From: Polyangium sp. 6x1
GTDB lineage: Bacteria > Myxococcota_A > Polyangia > Polyangiales > Polyangiaceae
Reading direction: 5' to 3'
NCBI RefSeq assembly: GCF_029946515.1
Contig: NZ_JARZHH010000073.1
Span: forward strand, 1 to 55,221
Length of the DNA: 55,221 nt
The position numbers and the translations under genes are program-made. The notes beneath the pieces are model-generated. The model had not been told where the DNA came from and ran no database searches. It saw only the letters and a list, made by a program, of their open reading frames with translations. Below, one piece after another: positions 1 to 8,435 of this stretch; the first letter of the stretch is position 1; each line of letters begins with the position of its first letter.

Positions 1-244
1 TGCGGCCCGCCCGGCGCCTGCGCCTGCCCCTGCGCGTCCTGCGCCTCGCCCGGCCCCGGCCCGCCCGGCGCCTGCGCCTGTCGCGCCGCCTCCTGCGCCT
101 GCGGCCGAGCCTGCGCTCGCGGCGGGCGAGGAAGCGCCGGAGAGCGCTCCCGTCGAGAATTCGGGCGGCCCCCCGCCCCCGGTCGTGCCCGCGGTGCCCA
201 AGGGTGCCAAGGCGCAGATCAGGCGCGGTAAGGGCGCGAAGTGA
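1..244 (+). CDS. 3' end of an unidentified protein with a Pro/Ala-rich tail (5' end outside window)
   Basis: An open frame enters from the left edge in frame 2 and stops with TGA at 242-244. About the first 35 visible codons are almost only Ala, Pro and Arg. They are followed by a short acidic stretch (EEAPESAPVEN), a run of prolines and a basic end (KAQIRRGKGAK). Such tails are typical disordered C-termini in myxobacteria and do not identify the family. The stop overlaps the GTG start of pyrE (GTGA), so the two genes are probably co-transcribed and translationally coupled. Function unknown. Confidence 0.6.
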   Translation, partial: AARPAPAPAPARPAPRPAPARPAPAPVAPPPAPAAEPALAAGEEAPESAPVENSGGPPPPVVPAVPKGAKAQIRRGKGAK

Positions 245-801
245 GCAAAACCGAGCGAGAGCGGCTCGTCGAGCTGCTCCGCGAACGATCATTTGAACGC
301 AAACGAGTCGTGCTCGCCTCCGGGCGCGAGAGCGACTTCTTCATCGACTGCAAGCAGACGGCCTTGACCGCCGAGGGGCACTTCCTCCTCGGCGCGCTCA
401 TGTTCGACGCGCTCGACGGCCTCCCGCGATGCGACGCGGTCGCGGGCGTGGAGCTCGGCGGCTGCCCGCTCGCGAGCGCCGTCTCGCTGACGAGCTTCGT
501 CCGAGGCCGCCCGCTCCCGGCGCTCTACGTGCGCAAGGAGGCGAAGGACCACGGCTCGAAGCGGCTCATCGAGGGGGATCGCGCGCTCGTGCCGGGGATG
601 TCGGTCGTGATGCTGGAGGACGTGATCACGACGGGCGGCTCGACGCTGAAGGCCGTCGACAAGATCACGGCGGCGGGCGCGCGCGTGGTGGGCGTGGTGG
701 CGATCGTGGATCGGCTCGAAGGCGGGGCCGAGGCGATCCGTCAGGCAGGCTTGCCGGTGGTTTCGATCTGCACGCGGCGCGATTTCATTCCGGACGAGTG
801 A
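241..801 (+). CDS. pyrE: Orotate phosphoribosyltransferase
   Basis: The enzyme joins orotate to PRPP to give OMP, the fifth step of pyrimidine synthesis, in the cytosol. The 186-residue product has the usual PyrE length. It shows the conserved YVRKEAKDHG loop near residue 98 (catalytic Lys residues of the flexible loop) and the PRPP-binding motif VVMLEDVITTGGSTL near residue 121, with the two acidic residues and TTGGST expected of type I phosphoribosyltransferases. The start is GTG, set by the 4-base GTGA overlap with the upstream stop. Downstream lies a minisatellite rather than another pyrimidine gene. Confidence 0.93.
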   Translation: MSKTERERLVELLRERSFERKRVVLASGRESDFFIDCKQTALTAEGHFLLGALMFDALDGLPRCDAVAGVELGGCPLASAVSLTSFVRGRPLPALYVRKEAKDHGSKRLIEGDRALVPGMSVVMLEDVITTGGSTLKAVDKITAAGARVVGVVAIVDRLEGGAEAIRQAGLPVVSICTRRDFIPDE

Positions 802-1294
802 CGGCGTGGACGCCCTCGCGGAGGGCGCGGACCCGTTCGCGAAGGGTGTGGACACGTTCGCAGAGGGCGTGGTCACGTTCGCGGAGGGCGTGGTCACGTT
901 CGCGAAGGGCGTGGTCACGTTCGCGAAGGGCGTGGTCACGTTCGCGGAGGGCGTGGTCACGTTCGCGAAGGGCGTGGTCACGTTTGCGGAGGACGTGGTC
1001 ACGTTCGCGGAGGGCGTGGTCACGTTCGCGGAGGGCGTGGTCACGTTCGCGAAGGGCGTGGTCACGTTCGCGGAGGGCGTGGTCACGTTCGCGAAGGGCG
1101 TGGTCACGTTTGCGGAGGACGTGGTCACGTTCGCGGAGGGCGTGGACCCGTTCGCGAAGGGCGTGGACACGTTCACGGAGGGCGTGGTGACGTTCGCGGA
1201 GGGCGTGGTCACGTTCGCGGAGGGCGTGGTCACGTTCGCGGAGGGCGTCGTCGCCCTGCGTGCTACGGCAGTGGAAGGGTTGCGACGAGGTCAT
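785..1294 (-). CDS. Possible heptad-repeat protein, (LRERDHA)n
   Basis: If translated on the minus strand from ATG at 1294, the minisatellite gives 169 residues dominated by a charged heptad LRERDHA that would form one long helix. The start lies inside the last codons of the upstream TPR gene, and the stop at 785 overlaps the 3' end of pyrE. In favour: of about 22 deviations from the unit consensus that I counted, about 10 are silent in this frame (CTC/CTT, CGT/CGG, CGC/CGT), against about 5 in the plus frame starting at 806. The sample is small, no clear ribosome binding site is visible, and several frames are open for purely arithmetic reasons. Treat as uncertain. Confidence 0.33.
   Translation of the reverse strand: MTSSQPFHCRSTQGDDALRERDHALRERDHALRERHHALRERVHALRERVHALRERDHVLRKRDHALRERDHALRERDHALRERDHALRERDHALRERDHVLRKRDHALRERDHALRERDHALRERDHALRERDHALRERDHALCERVHTLRERVRALREGVHAVTRPE
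821..1252. repeat. 21-bp minisatellite, 20 full copies plus a partial one
   Basis: Read directly: twenty head-to-tail units of a 21-bp motif (consensus GAGGGCGTGGTCACGTTCGCG split over two halves: GAGGGCGTGG + TCACGTTCGCG) from 821 to 1240, then a partial unit. Units differ by single bases at few positions, and short blocks recur (units 8-10 resemble 14-16; 1-3 resemble 16-18), as expected from unequal exchange. Because the unit is seven codons long, several frames on both strands stay open. There are no unique spacers, so this is not a CRISPR array. Confidence 0.97.
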
Positions 1295-3083
1295 CGCGCC
1301 CGATGCTGGACCAGGCGGCGCGGGCGGCTTCGAGGTGGTGCTGGCGGAGGGCTTCGGTGGGAGCGAGGTCGGCGAGGCGCACGTGGGTCCAGCCGATGGA
1401 GAAGGGCTCGGCGATGCGCTGGTACAGCCGGAGGGCCTGCTCGAACCGGGCGCGCGCCGTGTCGTCCTCGCCGTCTGCGCACGCGATGTCGCCGAGGCTT
1501 CGGATGCAGTTGGCCTCGCCGAGGACGTCGCCGACCTTTCGGTAGAGCGGGAGGGCCTGTTCGTAGCGAGCGCGTGCGGCGTCGTGATCGGAGCGTCGGA
1601 GGGCGATGTCGCCGAGGCTCTTGATGCAGTTGGCCTCTCCGAGGACGTCGCCGACCTTTCGGTGGAGCGGGAGAGCCTGTTCGTAGCGAGCGCGTGCGGC
1701 GTCGTGATCGGAGCGGTAGAGGGCGATGTCGCCGAGGCGCTCGATGCAGTTGGCCTCGCCGAGAACGTCGCCGACCTTTTGGTGGAGCGGGAGGGCCTGT
1801 TCGTAGCGAGCGCGTGCGGCGTCGTGATCGGAGCGTCGGAGGGCGATGTCGCCGAGGCTCTTGATGCAGTTGGCCTCGCCGAGGACGTCGCCGACCTTTT
1901 GGTGGAGCGGGAGGGCCTGTTCGTAGCGAGCGCGTGCGGCGTCGTGATCGGAGCGTCGGAGGGCGATGTCGCCGAGGCTTCGGATGCAGTTGGCCTCTCC
2001 GAGGACGGAGCCGACCTTTTGGTAGAGCGGGAGAGCCTGTTCGTAGCGAGCGCGTGCGGCGTCGTGATCGGAGCGGTGGACGGCGATGTCGCCGAGGCGC
2101 TTGATGCAGTTGGCCTCTCCGAGGACGTCGCCGACCTTTTGGTAGAGCGGGAGGGCCTGTTCGTAGCGAGCGCGTGCGGCGTCGTGATCGGAGCGTCGGA
2201 GGGCGATGTCGCCGAGGCTCTTGATGCAGTTGGCCTCGCCGAGGACGTCGCCGACCTTTCGGAAGAGCGGGAGGGCCTGTCCGTCGCGAGCGCGAGCGAC
2301 GTCGTGATCAGAGCGCATGTACGCGCTCTGCCCCAACCAGAACAACCCCTCCGCCCGTTCCCCGTCCCGCCCCTCCGCCTCGAACGCTTCGACCGCCCGC
2401 GAGAGCTCCTCCTCCGCCTCCGCGTACCGGTACGCCCGCACGAGCGCCTGCCCCAGCCGAAGCCGCAACCGCGCCGCCTCGATCTCCGAATGCCCCGTCT
2501 TCCGTTCGAGCACCCCTTGCAAGATCCCCGATAACCTCTCCACCTCCGCCGCGGCGTCCGGATCCGGGAACTCGTACTGCAACATCCTCGCCGGCGGTTC
2601 GCTCTTCGGCCTCCCGTCCGCTGCGTGCACCGTCAGCTCATACGCACGCCAGCTCACCAGATCCGGCGCGCTCAGCGAGAGCGCCACGAACGCCTCGTCC
2701 GAAGCCACGATGACGAGCGGCCCCGGAAGCCATTTCGGCAGCGCATCCCGCGCGAAGTTGAAGCTCGCCAGCGGCGGGGACGCTTGATCCCCCACGATGT
2801 GCTGCTCCAGCCCCGTCAGCACGACCATCGTCCGCTCGGCATCTTCGAGCCCGAGAGCCCGCAATCGATAATGAGGCCACTCCCCCGGCCCAAGGTCCAC
2901 CTCCACGAGCGGCGGCACCTCGTCCTGGCCCGCCCACCCTCGCAACCGCGCCAGGATTTCCTCCCGCACCGGCCCCGGGGGCGCGTGAATGAAGATCATC
3001 GTGAACCCGAGGCTGCCCGCGAGCGCCTCGCGCAGAACCTCCGCTCGACCGTTCGAATCGATGTCGAGCGCGATGCGGTTCAT
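1263..3083 (-). CDS. TPR protein with an N-terminal degenerate STAND-like NTPase domain
   Basis: Function unknown. A 606-residue soluble protein. Residues 1-155 have the layout of a small P-loop domain: a strand ([15 protein letters not shown], about 28-42) where the Walker A loop should be but without the GK[ST], a Walker-B-like strand ([11 protein letters not shown], about 84) and a tail ([20 protein letters not shown]...APDLVSWR) resembling the region after the NTPase core in TPR-linked STAND proteins. It therefore looks unable to bind ATP in the normal way. Residues about 205-600 are eight 40-residue TPR units ([20 protein letters not shown] type), seven with SDHD. Start: ATG at 3083, overlapping the stop of the ATPase gene by ATGA; an earlier in-frame start at 3200 would lie within that gene. 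The two proteins are probably made together. Confidence 0.82.
   Translation of the reverse strand: MNRIALDIDSNGRAEVLREALAGSLGFTMIFIHAPPGPVREEILARLRGWAGQDEVPPLVEVDLGPGEWPHYRLRALGLEDAERTMVVLTGLEQHIVGDQASPPLASFNFARDALPKWLPGPLVIVASDEAFVALSLSAPDLVSWRAYELTVHAADGRPKSEPPARMLQYEFPDPDAAAEVERLSGILQGVLERKTGHSEIEAARLRLRLGQALVRAYRYAEAEEELSRAVEAFEAEGRDGERAEGLFWLGQSAYMRSDHDVARARDGQALPLFRKVGDVLGEANCIKSLGDIALRRSDHDAARARYEQALPLYQKVGDVLGEANCIKRLGDIAVHRSDHDAARARYEQALPLYQKVGSVLGEANCIRSLGDIALRRSDHDAARARYEQALPLHQKVGDVLGEANCIKSLGDIALRRSDHDAARARYEQALPLHQKVGDVLGEANCIERLGDIALYRSDHDAARARYEQALPLHRKVGDVLGEANCIKSLGDIALRRSDHDAARARYEQALPLYRKVGDVLGEANCIRSLGDIACADGEDDTARARFEQALRLYQRIAEPFSIGWTHVRLADLAPTEALRQHHLEAARAAWSSIGRDDLVATLPLP
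1501..2310. repeat. 120-bp tandem repeat inside the TPR gene, about 7 copies
   Basis: The block beginning tcgtagcgagcgcgtgcggc recurs every 120 bp exactly (1561, 1681, 1801, 1921, 2041, 2161, and a diverged copy near 2281). Copies differ at only a few bases. Each encodes one 40-residue TPR unit of the minus-strand gene. Near identity at DNA level, including third positions, suggests recent duplication or gene conversion, so repeat number probably varies between strains. Confidence 0.95.
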
Positions 3084-4450
3084 GCAGGCGCCTTCGCCTT
3101 CCCCGCGTCCTGGAAGGCGCGCGTGCGTCGGGCGAACGGGTGCACGTCGTACCACGTGTCCTTGTTGTATTCGAGCACGATGAGCTCGTAGAGCAGCCAT
3201 TGCCGCAGGTCGTCGTCGAAGTCGTCCGGGAACGACCCCGTCCTGACGACATGATGCAGCTCGCGCAAGAAGCCTCGTCCCTGAAGGAGCCGCTCCATGT
3301 TGCTCCCGAACTCTCGCACGACATCGTCCACGTCCGCCCGCGTGAGGCCGAGCGTGGGCTTGTTCAGCGCTCCCGTCGTCACGATGCGGAACAAGTCTCG
3401 AAGGCAGCCGCCGGATTGCATGATGGCATGACGAATCGCGTCCTCGTCCGCGAACACCACGGGCAGGGCGATACGCTTTTCGAGCAGCCCCCGCAGCGCG
3501 GCAATGCCTGCTTCGTCCGGCACATCCACGTCCGGACCTCGCTTGCGGACCGTGATCATCGGCAGGACCACGTCACTCGGCGCGCTGAAGGCCTGTCGTA
3601 AGCGCCCCTGGGTGAAATGCAGCGAAACAGGGATGGTCACGATGATGTGAACGTCGGCGTCCTGAATCAAAGGCAATTGCTCGAGGAAAAACAAATCGTG
3701 GGTCGTGCGCTTGCTCCCGTCGTCGAGCGGTAGGCGCTCCACACGCTCCAGGTTGTCCGCGATGATGACCAGGTCGTCGAACCCTTGTTCGGCCATCACC
3801 GGACGAAGCGCCTGAAGCAGCTCTCGCAGCTCCGTGATCAACGAGATGATGTGGTCGCGGCTCACGTCGCGAAATCGCTTCTGCACGCCGGGCGACTTCA
3901 TGACACCCAGCTTGACCTTCGCTTCACCGACGGGGATCTCGGCCTCCAGCGTCAACCCAATGGCCGCGAGCCAGGAGACCACACGCTTCCACATCCTGCG
4001 GGCCGTCTGCTTCGCGACCGTGGATTTGTCGATGAGGAGGCCGAGGAGCGGATCGTCGAGGAGCGCAGCGAAGAGCGCCGTCACGAAATCCGGGAGCTGG
4101 ACGTCGCGGACGTCGAGGTACTCCTGGATGTCCACGAAGAGCACATGAAACGCGATGTCGTCCTTGGTCTTGCGAAGCTCCCCCTCCAGCCAGCGGAGTT
4201 CGGTGGACTTCCCGCTGCCAGGATGCCCGCTGAGGAGCTGCACCTGGTAGGTGCCGACGAGCGCGCCCCGGATGCACTCCTCCATGCGCTTCGTCCGGCT
4301 TCCTCCTCGCACCGCGGACAGGTCGGTACGCAGGAGCCGCAGGTCCTTGTCGACGAGATCGAACCGAGGGTCACACGCAGCACGAACCTCCCGCGCCTTG
4401 CGCGCGGGCAAGTTCAACTGTTCCGTCAGGACGATCTTCGGACGAGCCAT
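3080..4450 (-). CDS. P-loop ATPase (STAND/AAA-like), partner of the TPR protein
   Basis: A 456-residue cytosolic ATPase of unknown role. Residues 75-83 form a Walker A motif (GHPGSGKST) followed by ELRWLEGEL, the pattern seen in stand-alone ATPases often placed beside TPR genes. The Walker B strand is [11 protein letters not shown] (about residue 240). Further landmarks are [13 protein letters not shown] after Walker A and a sensor-like strand [13 protein letters not shown]. No membrane segment or recognisable effector domain is visible. Start chosen at ATG 4450 with GGCGGG upstream; an in-frame ATG at 4489 would run into glyQ. It follows glyQ by 52 bp and overlaps the TPR gene by 4 bp. A sensing or conflict role is possible but is inference. 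Confidence 0.8.
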   Translation of the reverse strand: MARPKIVLTEQLNLPARKAREVRAACDPRFDLVDKDLRLLRTDLSAVRGGSRTKRMEECIRGALVGTYQVQLLSGHPGSGKSTELRWLEGELRKTKDDIAFHVLFVDIQEYLDVRDVQLPDFVTALFAALLDDPLLGLLIDKSTVAKQTARRMWKRVVSWLAAIGLTLEAEIPVGEAKVKLGVMKSPGVQKRFRDVSRDHIISLITELRELLQALRPVMAEQGFDDLVIIADNLERVERLPLDDGSKRTTHDLFFLEQLPLIQDADVHIIVTIPVSLHFTQGRLRQAFSAPSDVVLPMITVRKRGPDVDVPDEAGIAALRGLLEKRIALPVVFADEDAIRHAIMQSGGCLRDLFRIVTTGALNKPTLGLTRADVDDVVREFGSNMERLLQGRGFLRELHHVVRTGSFPDDFDDDLRQWLLYELIVLEYNKDTWYDVHPFARRTRAFQDAGKAKAPA

Positions 4451-4502
4451 ACGCCCGCCACTCTGCCCCAACCCCCCCGGCGCTGCCAACCTTCGCGGGC
4501 TG

Positions 4503-5447
4503 CTACTCCGCCGCTTCGGCCACCTTCGGCATCAGCGGATACCCGAGCGCTTCCCTCTGCGCCAGGTAGCTCTCGGCCACGAGCCTCGCGAGCCCGCGCA
4601 CGCGACCGATGAACCTCTGCCGCTCCGTCACGCTGATCGCGCCGCGCGCGTCGAGCACGTTGAAGCGGTGCGCTGCCTTCACCACGAAGTCGTAGGCGGG
4701 CATCACGAGCGCCTTCTTCGGGTCGGGCTTCGCGCCCTTCGCGGTCGCGTCGACGCCTCGGAAGAGCAGCCGCTTCGCTTCGGACTCGCACTTGTCGAAC
4801 GCTGCGAAGTGCTCCTCCACGTCGGCTTCTTCGAAGTTGTACGTGGACCACTCCCACTCGGCCCGCTGGAACAGCTCGCCGTAGCGCACGACCTGCCCGC
4901 CTGCGCGCGAGTAGTCGAGGTCGTACATGCTGTCCTTGTCTTGCAGGTACATCGCGATGCGCTCGAGCCCGTACGTCAGCTCGCCCGAGATCGGCTTGCA
5001 GTCGATGCCGCCGATCTGCTGGAAGTACGTGAACTGCGAGATCTCCTGTCCGTCGAGCCAGACCTGCCAGCCGAGGCCCCAGGCGCCGAGCGTCGGCGAC
5101 TCCCAGTCGTCCTCGATGAAGCGCACGTCGTGCTGCAAGGGGTCCGTGCCGAGCGCGCGCAGCGACTCCAGGTAGAGCTCCTGGATGTTCAGCGGGCTCG
5201 GCTTCAGGATCACCTGGAACTGGTGGAACTGCTGCGCGCGGTTCGGGTTCTCGCCGTAGCGGCCGTCCGAGGGCCTGCGCGAGGGCTCCACGAAGGCCAC
5301 GTTCCACGGCTCCGGTCCGAGCGCGCGGAGGAACGTCGCGGGGTTGTACGTGCCTGCGCCGACCTCGGAGTTGTAGGGCTGCACGATGAGGCAGCCGCGC
5401 TCGGCCCAGAAGCGCTGGAGCGTCAGGATGATGTCTTGGAACGTCAT
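4503..5447 (-). CDS. glyQ: Glycine-tRNA ligase, alpha subunit
   Basis: Alpha subunit of the bacterial heterotetrameric glycyl-tRNA synthetase, which carries the class II catalytic core and forms glycyl-adenylate. The family signatures are near complete: [112 protein letters not shown] and [15 protein letters not shown]. At 314 residues it has the usual length. ATG 5447 fits the family N-terminus; an in-frame upstream ATG exists at 5495. The beta-subunit gene glyS, often next to glyQ, is not here; the next gene downstream is the ATPase. Confidence 0.96.
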   Translation of the reverse strand: MTFQDIILTLQRFWAERGCLIVQPYNSEVGAGTYNPATFLRALGPEPWNVAFVEPSRRPSDGRYGENPNRAQQFHQFQVILKPSPLNIQELYLESLRALGTDPLQHDVRFIEDDWESPTLGAWGLGWQVWLDGQEISQFTYFQQIGGIDCKPISGELTYGLERIAMYLQDKDSMYDLDYSRAGGQVVRYGELFQRAEWEWSTYNFEEADVEEHFAAFDKCESEAKRLLFRGVDATAKGAKPDPKKALVMPAYDFVVKAAHRFNVLDARGAISVTERQRFIGRVRGLARLVAESYLAQREALGYPLMPKVAEAAE

Positions 5448-5631
5448 GGCGACGGGCAAGCCATACCCCAGGCCCGAGCGCTCGTCGACGCCCACCTCAC
5501 ACCTCGCGCGGCGCCCGGGGCGTACGGCCCTTTTGCGCCTGTCCAGTCCTTTCTGTACGAACCGTCACAGTCCGAAAATTGCGCCAGAATTTCGCTTGCG
5601 TATGAGTTTCAAACCTTGAACAATCAATCCA

Positions 5632-5648
5632 TACGTTAGACAAACGTA
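5632..5648. promoter_or_regulatory. Operator-like inverted repeat TACGTT-N5-AACGTA
   Basis: Perfect 6-bp arms with a 5-bp spacer (TACGTTAGACAAACGTA) in the AT-richer part of the glyQ/response-regulator gap. Size and symmetry suit a dimeric repressor. The bound protein is unknown and the site could act on either divergent gene. Confidence 0.35.
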
Positions 5649-5671
5649 GGACAAGCATCCGGCTGGAAAAC

Positions 5672-5702
5672 GCTCTTGACGCCCCAACGGAGGAGCTATA
5701 CC
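5672..5702 (+). promoter_or_regulatory. Candidate promoter (or strong ribosome binding site) before the response regulator
   Basis: TTGACG at 5672-5677 and TATACC at 5697-5702 are 19 bp apart, slightly long for a sigma70 promoter. The same stretch holds GGAGGAGC (5688-5695), a strong Shine-Dalgarno sequence for an ATG at 5707 in frame with the regulator. The two readings exclude one another: either transcription starts near 5709 and translation at 5869, or translation starts at 5707. Confidence 0.35.
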
Positions 5703-5868
5703 CGCAATGACCACGCGCCAAACAACTGACGCACGTTTGGTGGGTTACCTCGGCGCCGGAGGGAAAGCACGACTCTCATTGGTTCGGCCTGAGCAAGGCC
5801 GCGTCCGTCGGCACGGCGCGGTGAGCTTGCTCGCTCGCCCCGGGGAACGCCCACGGAAGGACGGTCCG

Positions 5869-6246
5869 ATGCCGCGCATCCTGATCATCGACGACGACGC
5901 GGTCTTCGGCGCCAGCGCCGTGCGCACCCTCGAGAGCGCGGGTTTCACCGCACGGTTCCACCGCGGCCCCTTCGGCAGCTTGCAGGCCATCCGGGAGACG
6001 CTCTGCGACGTCGTGCTCCTCGACGTCAACATGCCGAAGCTCGACGGCCCGCTGCTCGTCCGCATGATCCGCGACGCCTTCGGCCGCGGCGGGGTGAAGG
6101 TGCTGCTCTGCAGCGACATGGAGCCCGGGCCCCTCGAGCGCCTCGCGAAGGTGATGGGCGTGCACGGCGCGGTTCCCAAGCACCTCCCTGAAGCGCACCT
6201 CGTCGATCAGGTCCGCGCCGCGTTGCCTCCACGCGCCACCGCCTGA
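5869..6246 (+). CDS. Single-domain response regulator (receiver protein)
   Basis: A stand-alone 125-residue CheY-like receiver. ILIIDDDAVFG gives the acidic pocket, VVLLDVNMPKLDG contains the phospho-acceptor Asp, KVLLCSDME provides the Ser/Thr position and the conserved Lys is in GAVPKHLPE. There is no output domain, so it must act by protein contact or as a phosphorelay intermediate. No histidine kinase is adjacent. ATG 5869 follows GGAAGGA and gives the normal receiver N-terminus; an in-frame ATG at 5707 with a better Shine-Dalgarno would add 54 residues of no recognisable fold. Confidence 0.85.
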   Translation: MPRILIIDDDAVFGASAVRTLESAGFTARFHRGPFGSLQAIRETLCDVVLLDVNMPKLDGPLLVRMIRDAFGRGGVKVLLCSDMEPGPLERLAKVMGVHGAVPKHLPEAHLVDQVRAALPPRATA

Positions 6247-6259
6247 GCACGCGCGGCGC

Positions 6260-7792
6260 TCAGCCGTGCTGCTTTTCCAGCGCTTTCTTGTCGATCTTGC
6301 CGGCGCCCGTGCGCGGCAGCTCGGGGGCGAACACGACCGACTGCGGCACCTTGTACTTCGCGAGCCGCGCGCGGCAGTGCGCGAGGATCGACTCGGCGTC
6401 GGGCGACGCGCCCGGCGCGAGCACCACGATCGCCCGGCCCACCTGGCCCCATTTCTCGTGCGGCACGCCGATGAGCGCCGCCTCCGCGACCGACGGGTGC
6501 GCCGCGAGCACCGCTTCGATCTCGGCCGGATACACGTTTTCGCCCCCGGAAATCAGCAGATCCTTGCTGCGGCCCGCGATGTAGAAATGCCCGTCTTCGT
6601 CGCACCGCGCGAGATCCCCCGTGCGTAGCCAGCCGTCCACGATCACCTTCGCCGTCTCCTCGGGCCGGCCCCAGTAGCCGCCGAAGACGTGCGGACCGCG
6701 CACCTCGAGCTCGCCCACCTCGCCCGGACGCACTGGCTCACGCGCCGCGTCGACGACCCGCGCCTCCACGAAGAACAGCGGCGCGCCCACCGATCCGACC
6801 TTCCGACGCACGTCCGCGGGCGGCAGCCAGAAGTTGTTCGGCCCCGCCTCCGTCAGCCCGTAGCCCGTCTTCAGGTCGATCCCTCGCTCCCAGTACGTGT
6901 GGAACAGCGGCTCCGGACACGGCGCGCCGCCGCTGATGCAGATGCGCAAGCCCCCGAGCTCCCGCTCGGCGAACCGACGATGCTGCGACAGCGAGAGGAA
7001 CATCGTTGGAACACCAAAGAACACGGTCGCGCCCTGGTCGCGCACGCCCGCGTAGACCTCGTCCGGATCGAAGGCGCGACAGACCACGGACGTGCCGCCC
7101 GCGAGCACGAGCGGCGCCGTGAACACGTTCAGGCCACCCGTGTGGAAGAGCGGCGCGTTGAGCAGCGCCACGTCCGAGGACGACAGACCCCAGCTCGAGA
7201 TCGTGTTCACCGCGTTCGCCGTGATCGACCGGTACGTCAGCATCGCGGCCTTCGGCGTGCCCGTCGTCCCGCCCGTCCCGCAGAGCACCCAGGGTTCGTC
7301 CCAGCCGATCTGCAACGCCGGCGGCGGCCGGTCCACGGCGGCGTCGCGCTCGCCGAGATCCACGTCGTCCCCGCGCGCCCGTGACGCGCCGCGCATCGCC
7401 ACGAAAGCGCGCGGGACGAAGCTCGTCTCGCGCCGGAGCGCCTCGCTCGTCGCGGCGAACTCGGGCCCGTAGACGAGCACCTCGGGGCTCGTCGCGGCGA
7501 GGTACTGGCCGAGCTCGCCGGGCGTCAGCCGGTAGTTCAGCGGCGTGAAGATCGCGCCGAGCTTGCCGCAGGCGAACCAGAGATCGAGCATCGCGACGTC
7601 GTTCATCGCGAGCGCCGCGACCCGATCACCGCGCCGCACCCCGAGCCGCTCTCGCAGGAAATGCGCCGTCCGGTTCGCGGTGCGATCCCAGGCCCGGTAC
7701 GTCACGGCCCGCCCCCCTGCTCCATTGTCGAGCAGCGCTACCTTGTCGGGGCAGAGCGCCGCGCGTCGTCCGAGCCAGTCGCCGAGATGCAT
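6260..7792 (-). CDS. Acyl-CoA synthetase (AMP-forming), ANL superfamily
   Basis: Activates a carboxylic acid to its acyl-CoA through an acyl-adenylate. The 510 residues contain CGTGGTTGTPKAAMLTY (P-loop-like A3), KTGYGLTEAGPN (A5), GWLRTGDLARCDEDGHFYI (A7/A8), GRSKDLLISGGENVYPAEIE and PRTGAGKIDKKAL with the catalytic Lys of A10. The substrate cannot be read; fatty or short-chain acids are likely. ATG 7792 gives MHLGDWLGRRA, matching the start of the paralogue at 8901 (MYIGDWMERGE). It is divergent from phaR, with a candidate PhaR site in between, so it may supply acyl-CoA precursors for PHA synthesis. Confidence 0.88.
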   Translation of the reverse strand: MHLGDWLGRRAALCPDKVALLDNGAGGRAVTYRAWDRTANRTAHFLRERLGVRRGDRVAALAMNDVAMLDLWFACGKLGAIFTPLNYRLTPGELGQYLAATSPEVLVYGPEFAATSEALRRETSFVPRAFVAMRGASRARGDDVDLGERDAAVDRPPPALQIGWDEPWVLCGTGGTTGTPKAAMLTYRSITANAVNTISSWGLSSSDVALLNAPLFHTGGLNVFTAPLVLAGGTSVVCRAFDPDEVYAGVRDQGATVFFGVPTMFLSLSQHRRFAERELGGLRICISGGAPCPEPLFHTYWERGIDLKTGYGLTEAGPNNFWLPPADVRRKVGSVGAPLFFVEARVVDAAREPVRPGEVGELEVRGPHVFGGYWGRPEETAKVIVDGWLRTGDLARCDEDGHFYIAGRSKDLLISGGENVYPAEIEAVLAAHPSVAEAALIGVPHEKWGQVGRAIVVLAPGASPDAESILAHCRARLAKYKVPQSVVFAPELPRTGAGKIDKKALEKQHG

Positions 7793-7841
7793 GGCGCCCT
7801 GCGTAGCAAAGCCGCGCGCGCGCTGGAATGGCTCGCGTGCA

Positions 7842-7858
7842 TTGTTGCGGCGCAGCAG
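7842..7858. promoter_or_regulatory. Candidate PhaR operator upstream of phaR (imperfect palindrome)
   Basis: TTGTTGC-GGC-GCAGCAG matches the perfect palindrome at 8436-8452 at both half-sites except for two bases. TGC/GCA-rich inverted repeats with a 3-4 bp spacer are known binding sites for PhaR in other bacteria. It lies 40 bp before the phaR start and 49 bp before the divergent acyl-CoA synthetase start, suitable for autoregulation and for control of both genes. Confidence 0.5.
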
Positions 7859-7898
7859 GCCATTGCGATCTGGACGATCGGGGTGTACGACCGTCCGC

Positions 7899-8432
7899 AT
7901 GGTCGTGAAGAAGTACGGCAACCGGAGGCTGTACGACACCGAGGCGAGTCGTTACGTCACGCTCGAAGAGGTCGAGGCGCGCGTCCGGCGTGGCGACGAC
8001 GTCGAGGTCGTCGACGCGAAGACCGGCCGCGACCTGACGCAGTCGACGCTCGCGCAGATCATCCTGGAGAGCCGCGGCGCCGCGCGCCTCTTGCCGGTGC
8101 CGCTCCTGCGCCAGCTCATCCGCATGGGCGACGACGCGCTGGCCGAGTTCTTCGAGCGCACCGTGATCTGGGCGCTCGACATCTACTTGCTCGCGAAGAA
8201 GGGCGCGCGTGTCTTTCCGATCGGCCCCCTCGGCGCGCTACCTTTCCTCAACGCGATGCTCGGCGGCGGCAAGAACGCGCCGTGGTCCTCGCCGCGCGAG
8301 CCTGCGCCCGAGGACGAGGCCCCTCCGGCCGACCCGAACGAACGCGACGAGCAGGCCGAGGAGATCGCCGCGCTCCGCCGCGAGCTCGACGAGCTGAAGC
8401 GCATCGTCGGCAAGAAGCGTCGCGAGCCCTGA
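7899..8432 (+). CDS. phaR: PHA accumulation regulator, PhaR type
   Basis: Transcriptional repressor that binds both DNA and PHA granules and adjusts phasin levels to granule surface. The 177 residues begin with the diagnostic DNA-binding domain (VVKKYGNRRLYDTEASRYVTLEEVEARVRRGDDVEVVDAKTGRDLT, about 2-50), followed by the TQSTLAQIILE segment and the second conserved region (LLRQLIRMGDDALAEFFERTVIWALDIYL). The C-terminal 40 residues form an acidic linker and a short coiled coil (EEIAALRRELDELKRIV). Start ATG 7899 is fixed by the conserved N-terminus. Palindromes before it and after its stop suggest that it represses itself and the phasin-like gene. Confidence 0.92.
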   Translation: MVVKKYGNRRLYDTEASRYVTLEEVEARVRRGDDVEVVDAKTGRDLTQSTLAQIILESRGAARLLPVPLLRQLIRMGDDALAEFFERTVIWALDIYLLAKKGARVFPIGPLGALPFLNAMLGGGKNAPWSSPREPAPEDEAPPADPNERDEQAEEIAALRRELDELKRIVGKKRREP

Positions 8433-8435
8433 GTA

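Larger units (their letters stand above)
5448..5868. other. Divergent intergenic region between glyQ and the response regulator
   Basis: About 420 bp without a convincing conserved gene. The part from about 5560 to 5720 is clearly less GC-rich than its surroundings, as expected of promoters. It contains a 17-bp inverted repeat (5632-5648) and a TTGACG...TATACC pair with a GGAGGAG motif (5672-5702). I looked for a T-box leader in front of glyQ and saw neither the conserved T-box sequence nor a terminator. Confidence 0.5.

Noticed and set aside
821-1252. Regular short repeats as a possible CRISPR array
   Set aside because: The units are directly joined with no unique spacers, and no cas gene is present.
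806-1624. Plus-strand open frame through the 21-bp repeats (EGVVTFA)n
   Set aside because: It continues into the antisense of the TPR gene as Arg-rich nonsense, and the repeat variation is mostly non-silent in this frame.
1260-2534. Plus-strand frame of 424 codons with repeating [14 protein letters not shown]
   Set aside because: It is the antisense shadow of the 120-bp TPR repeats, which are a multiple of three; the minus strand encodes a recognisable TPR fold.
5448-5700. T-box riboswitch in front of glyQ
   Set aside because: No T-box consensus, specifier loop or terminator could be found.
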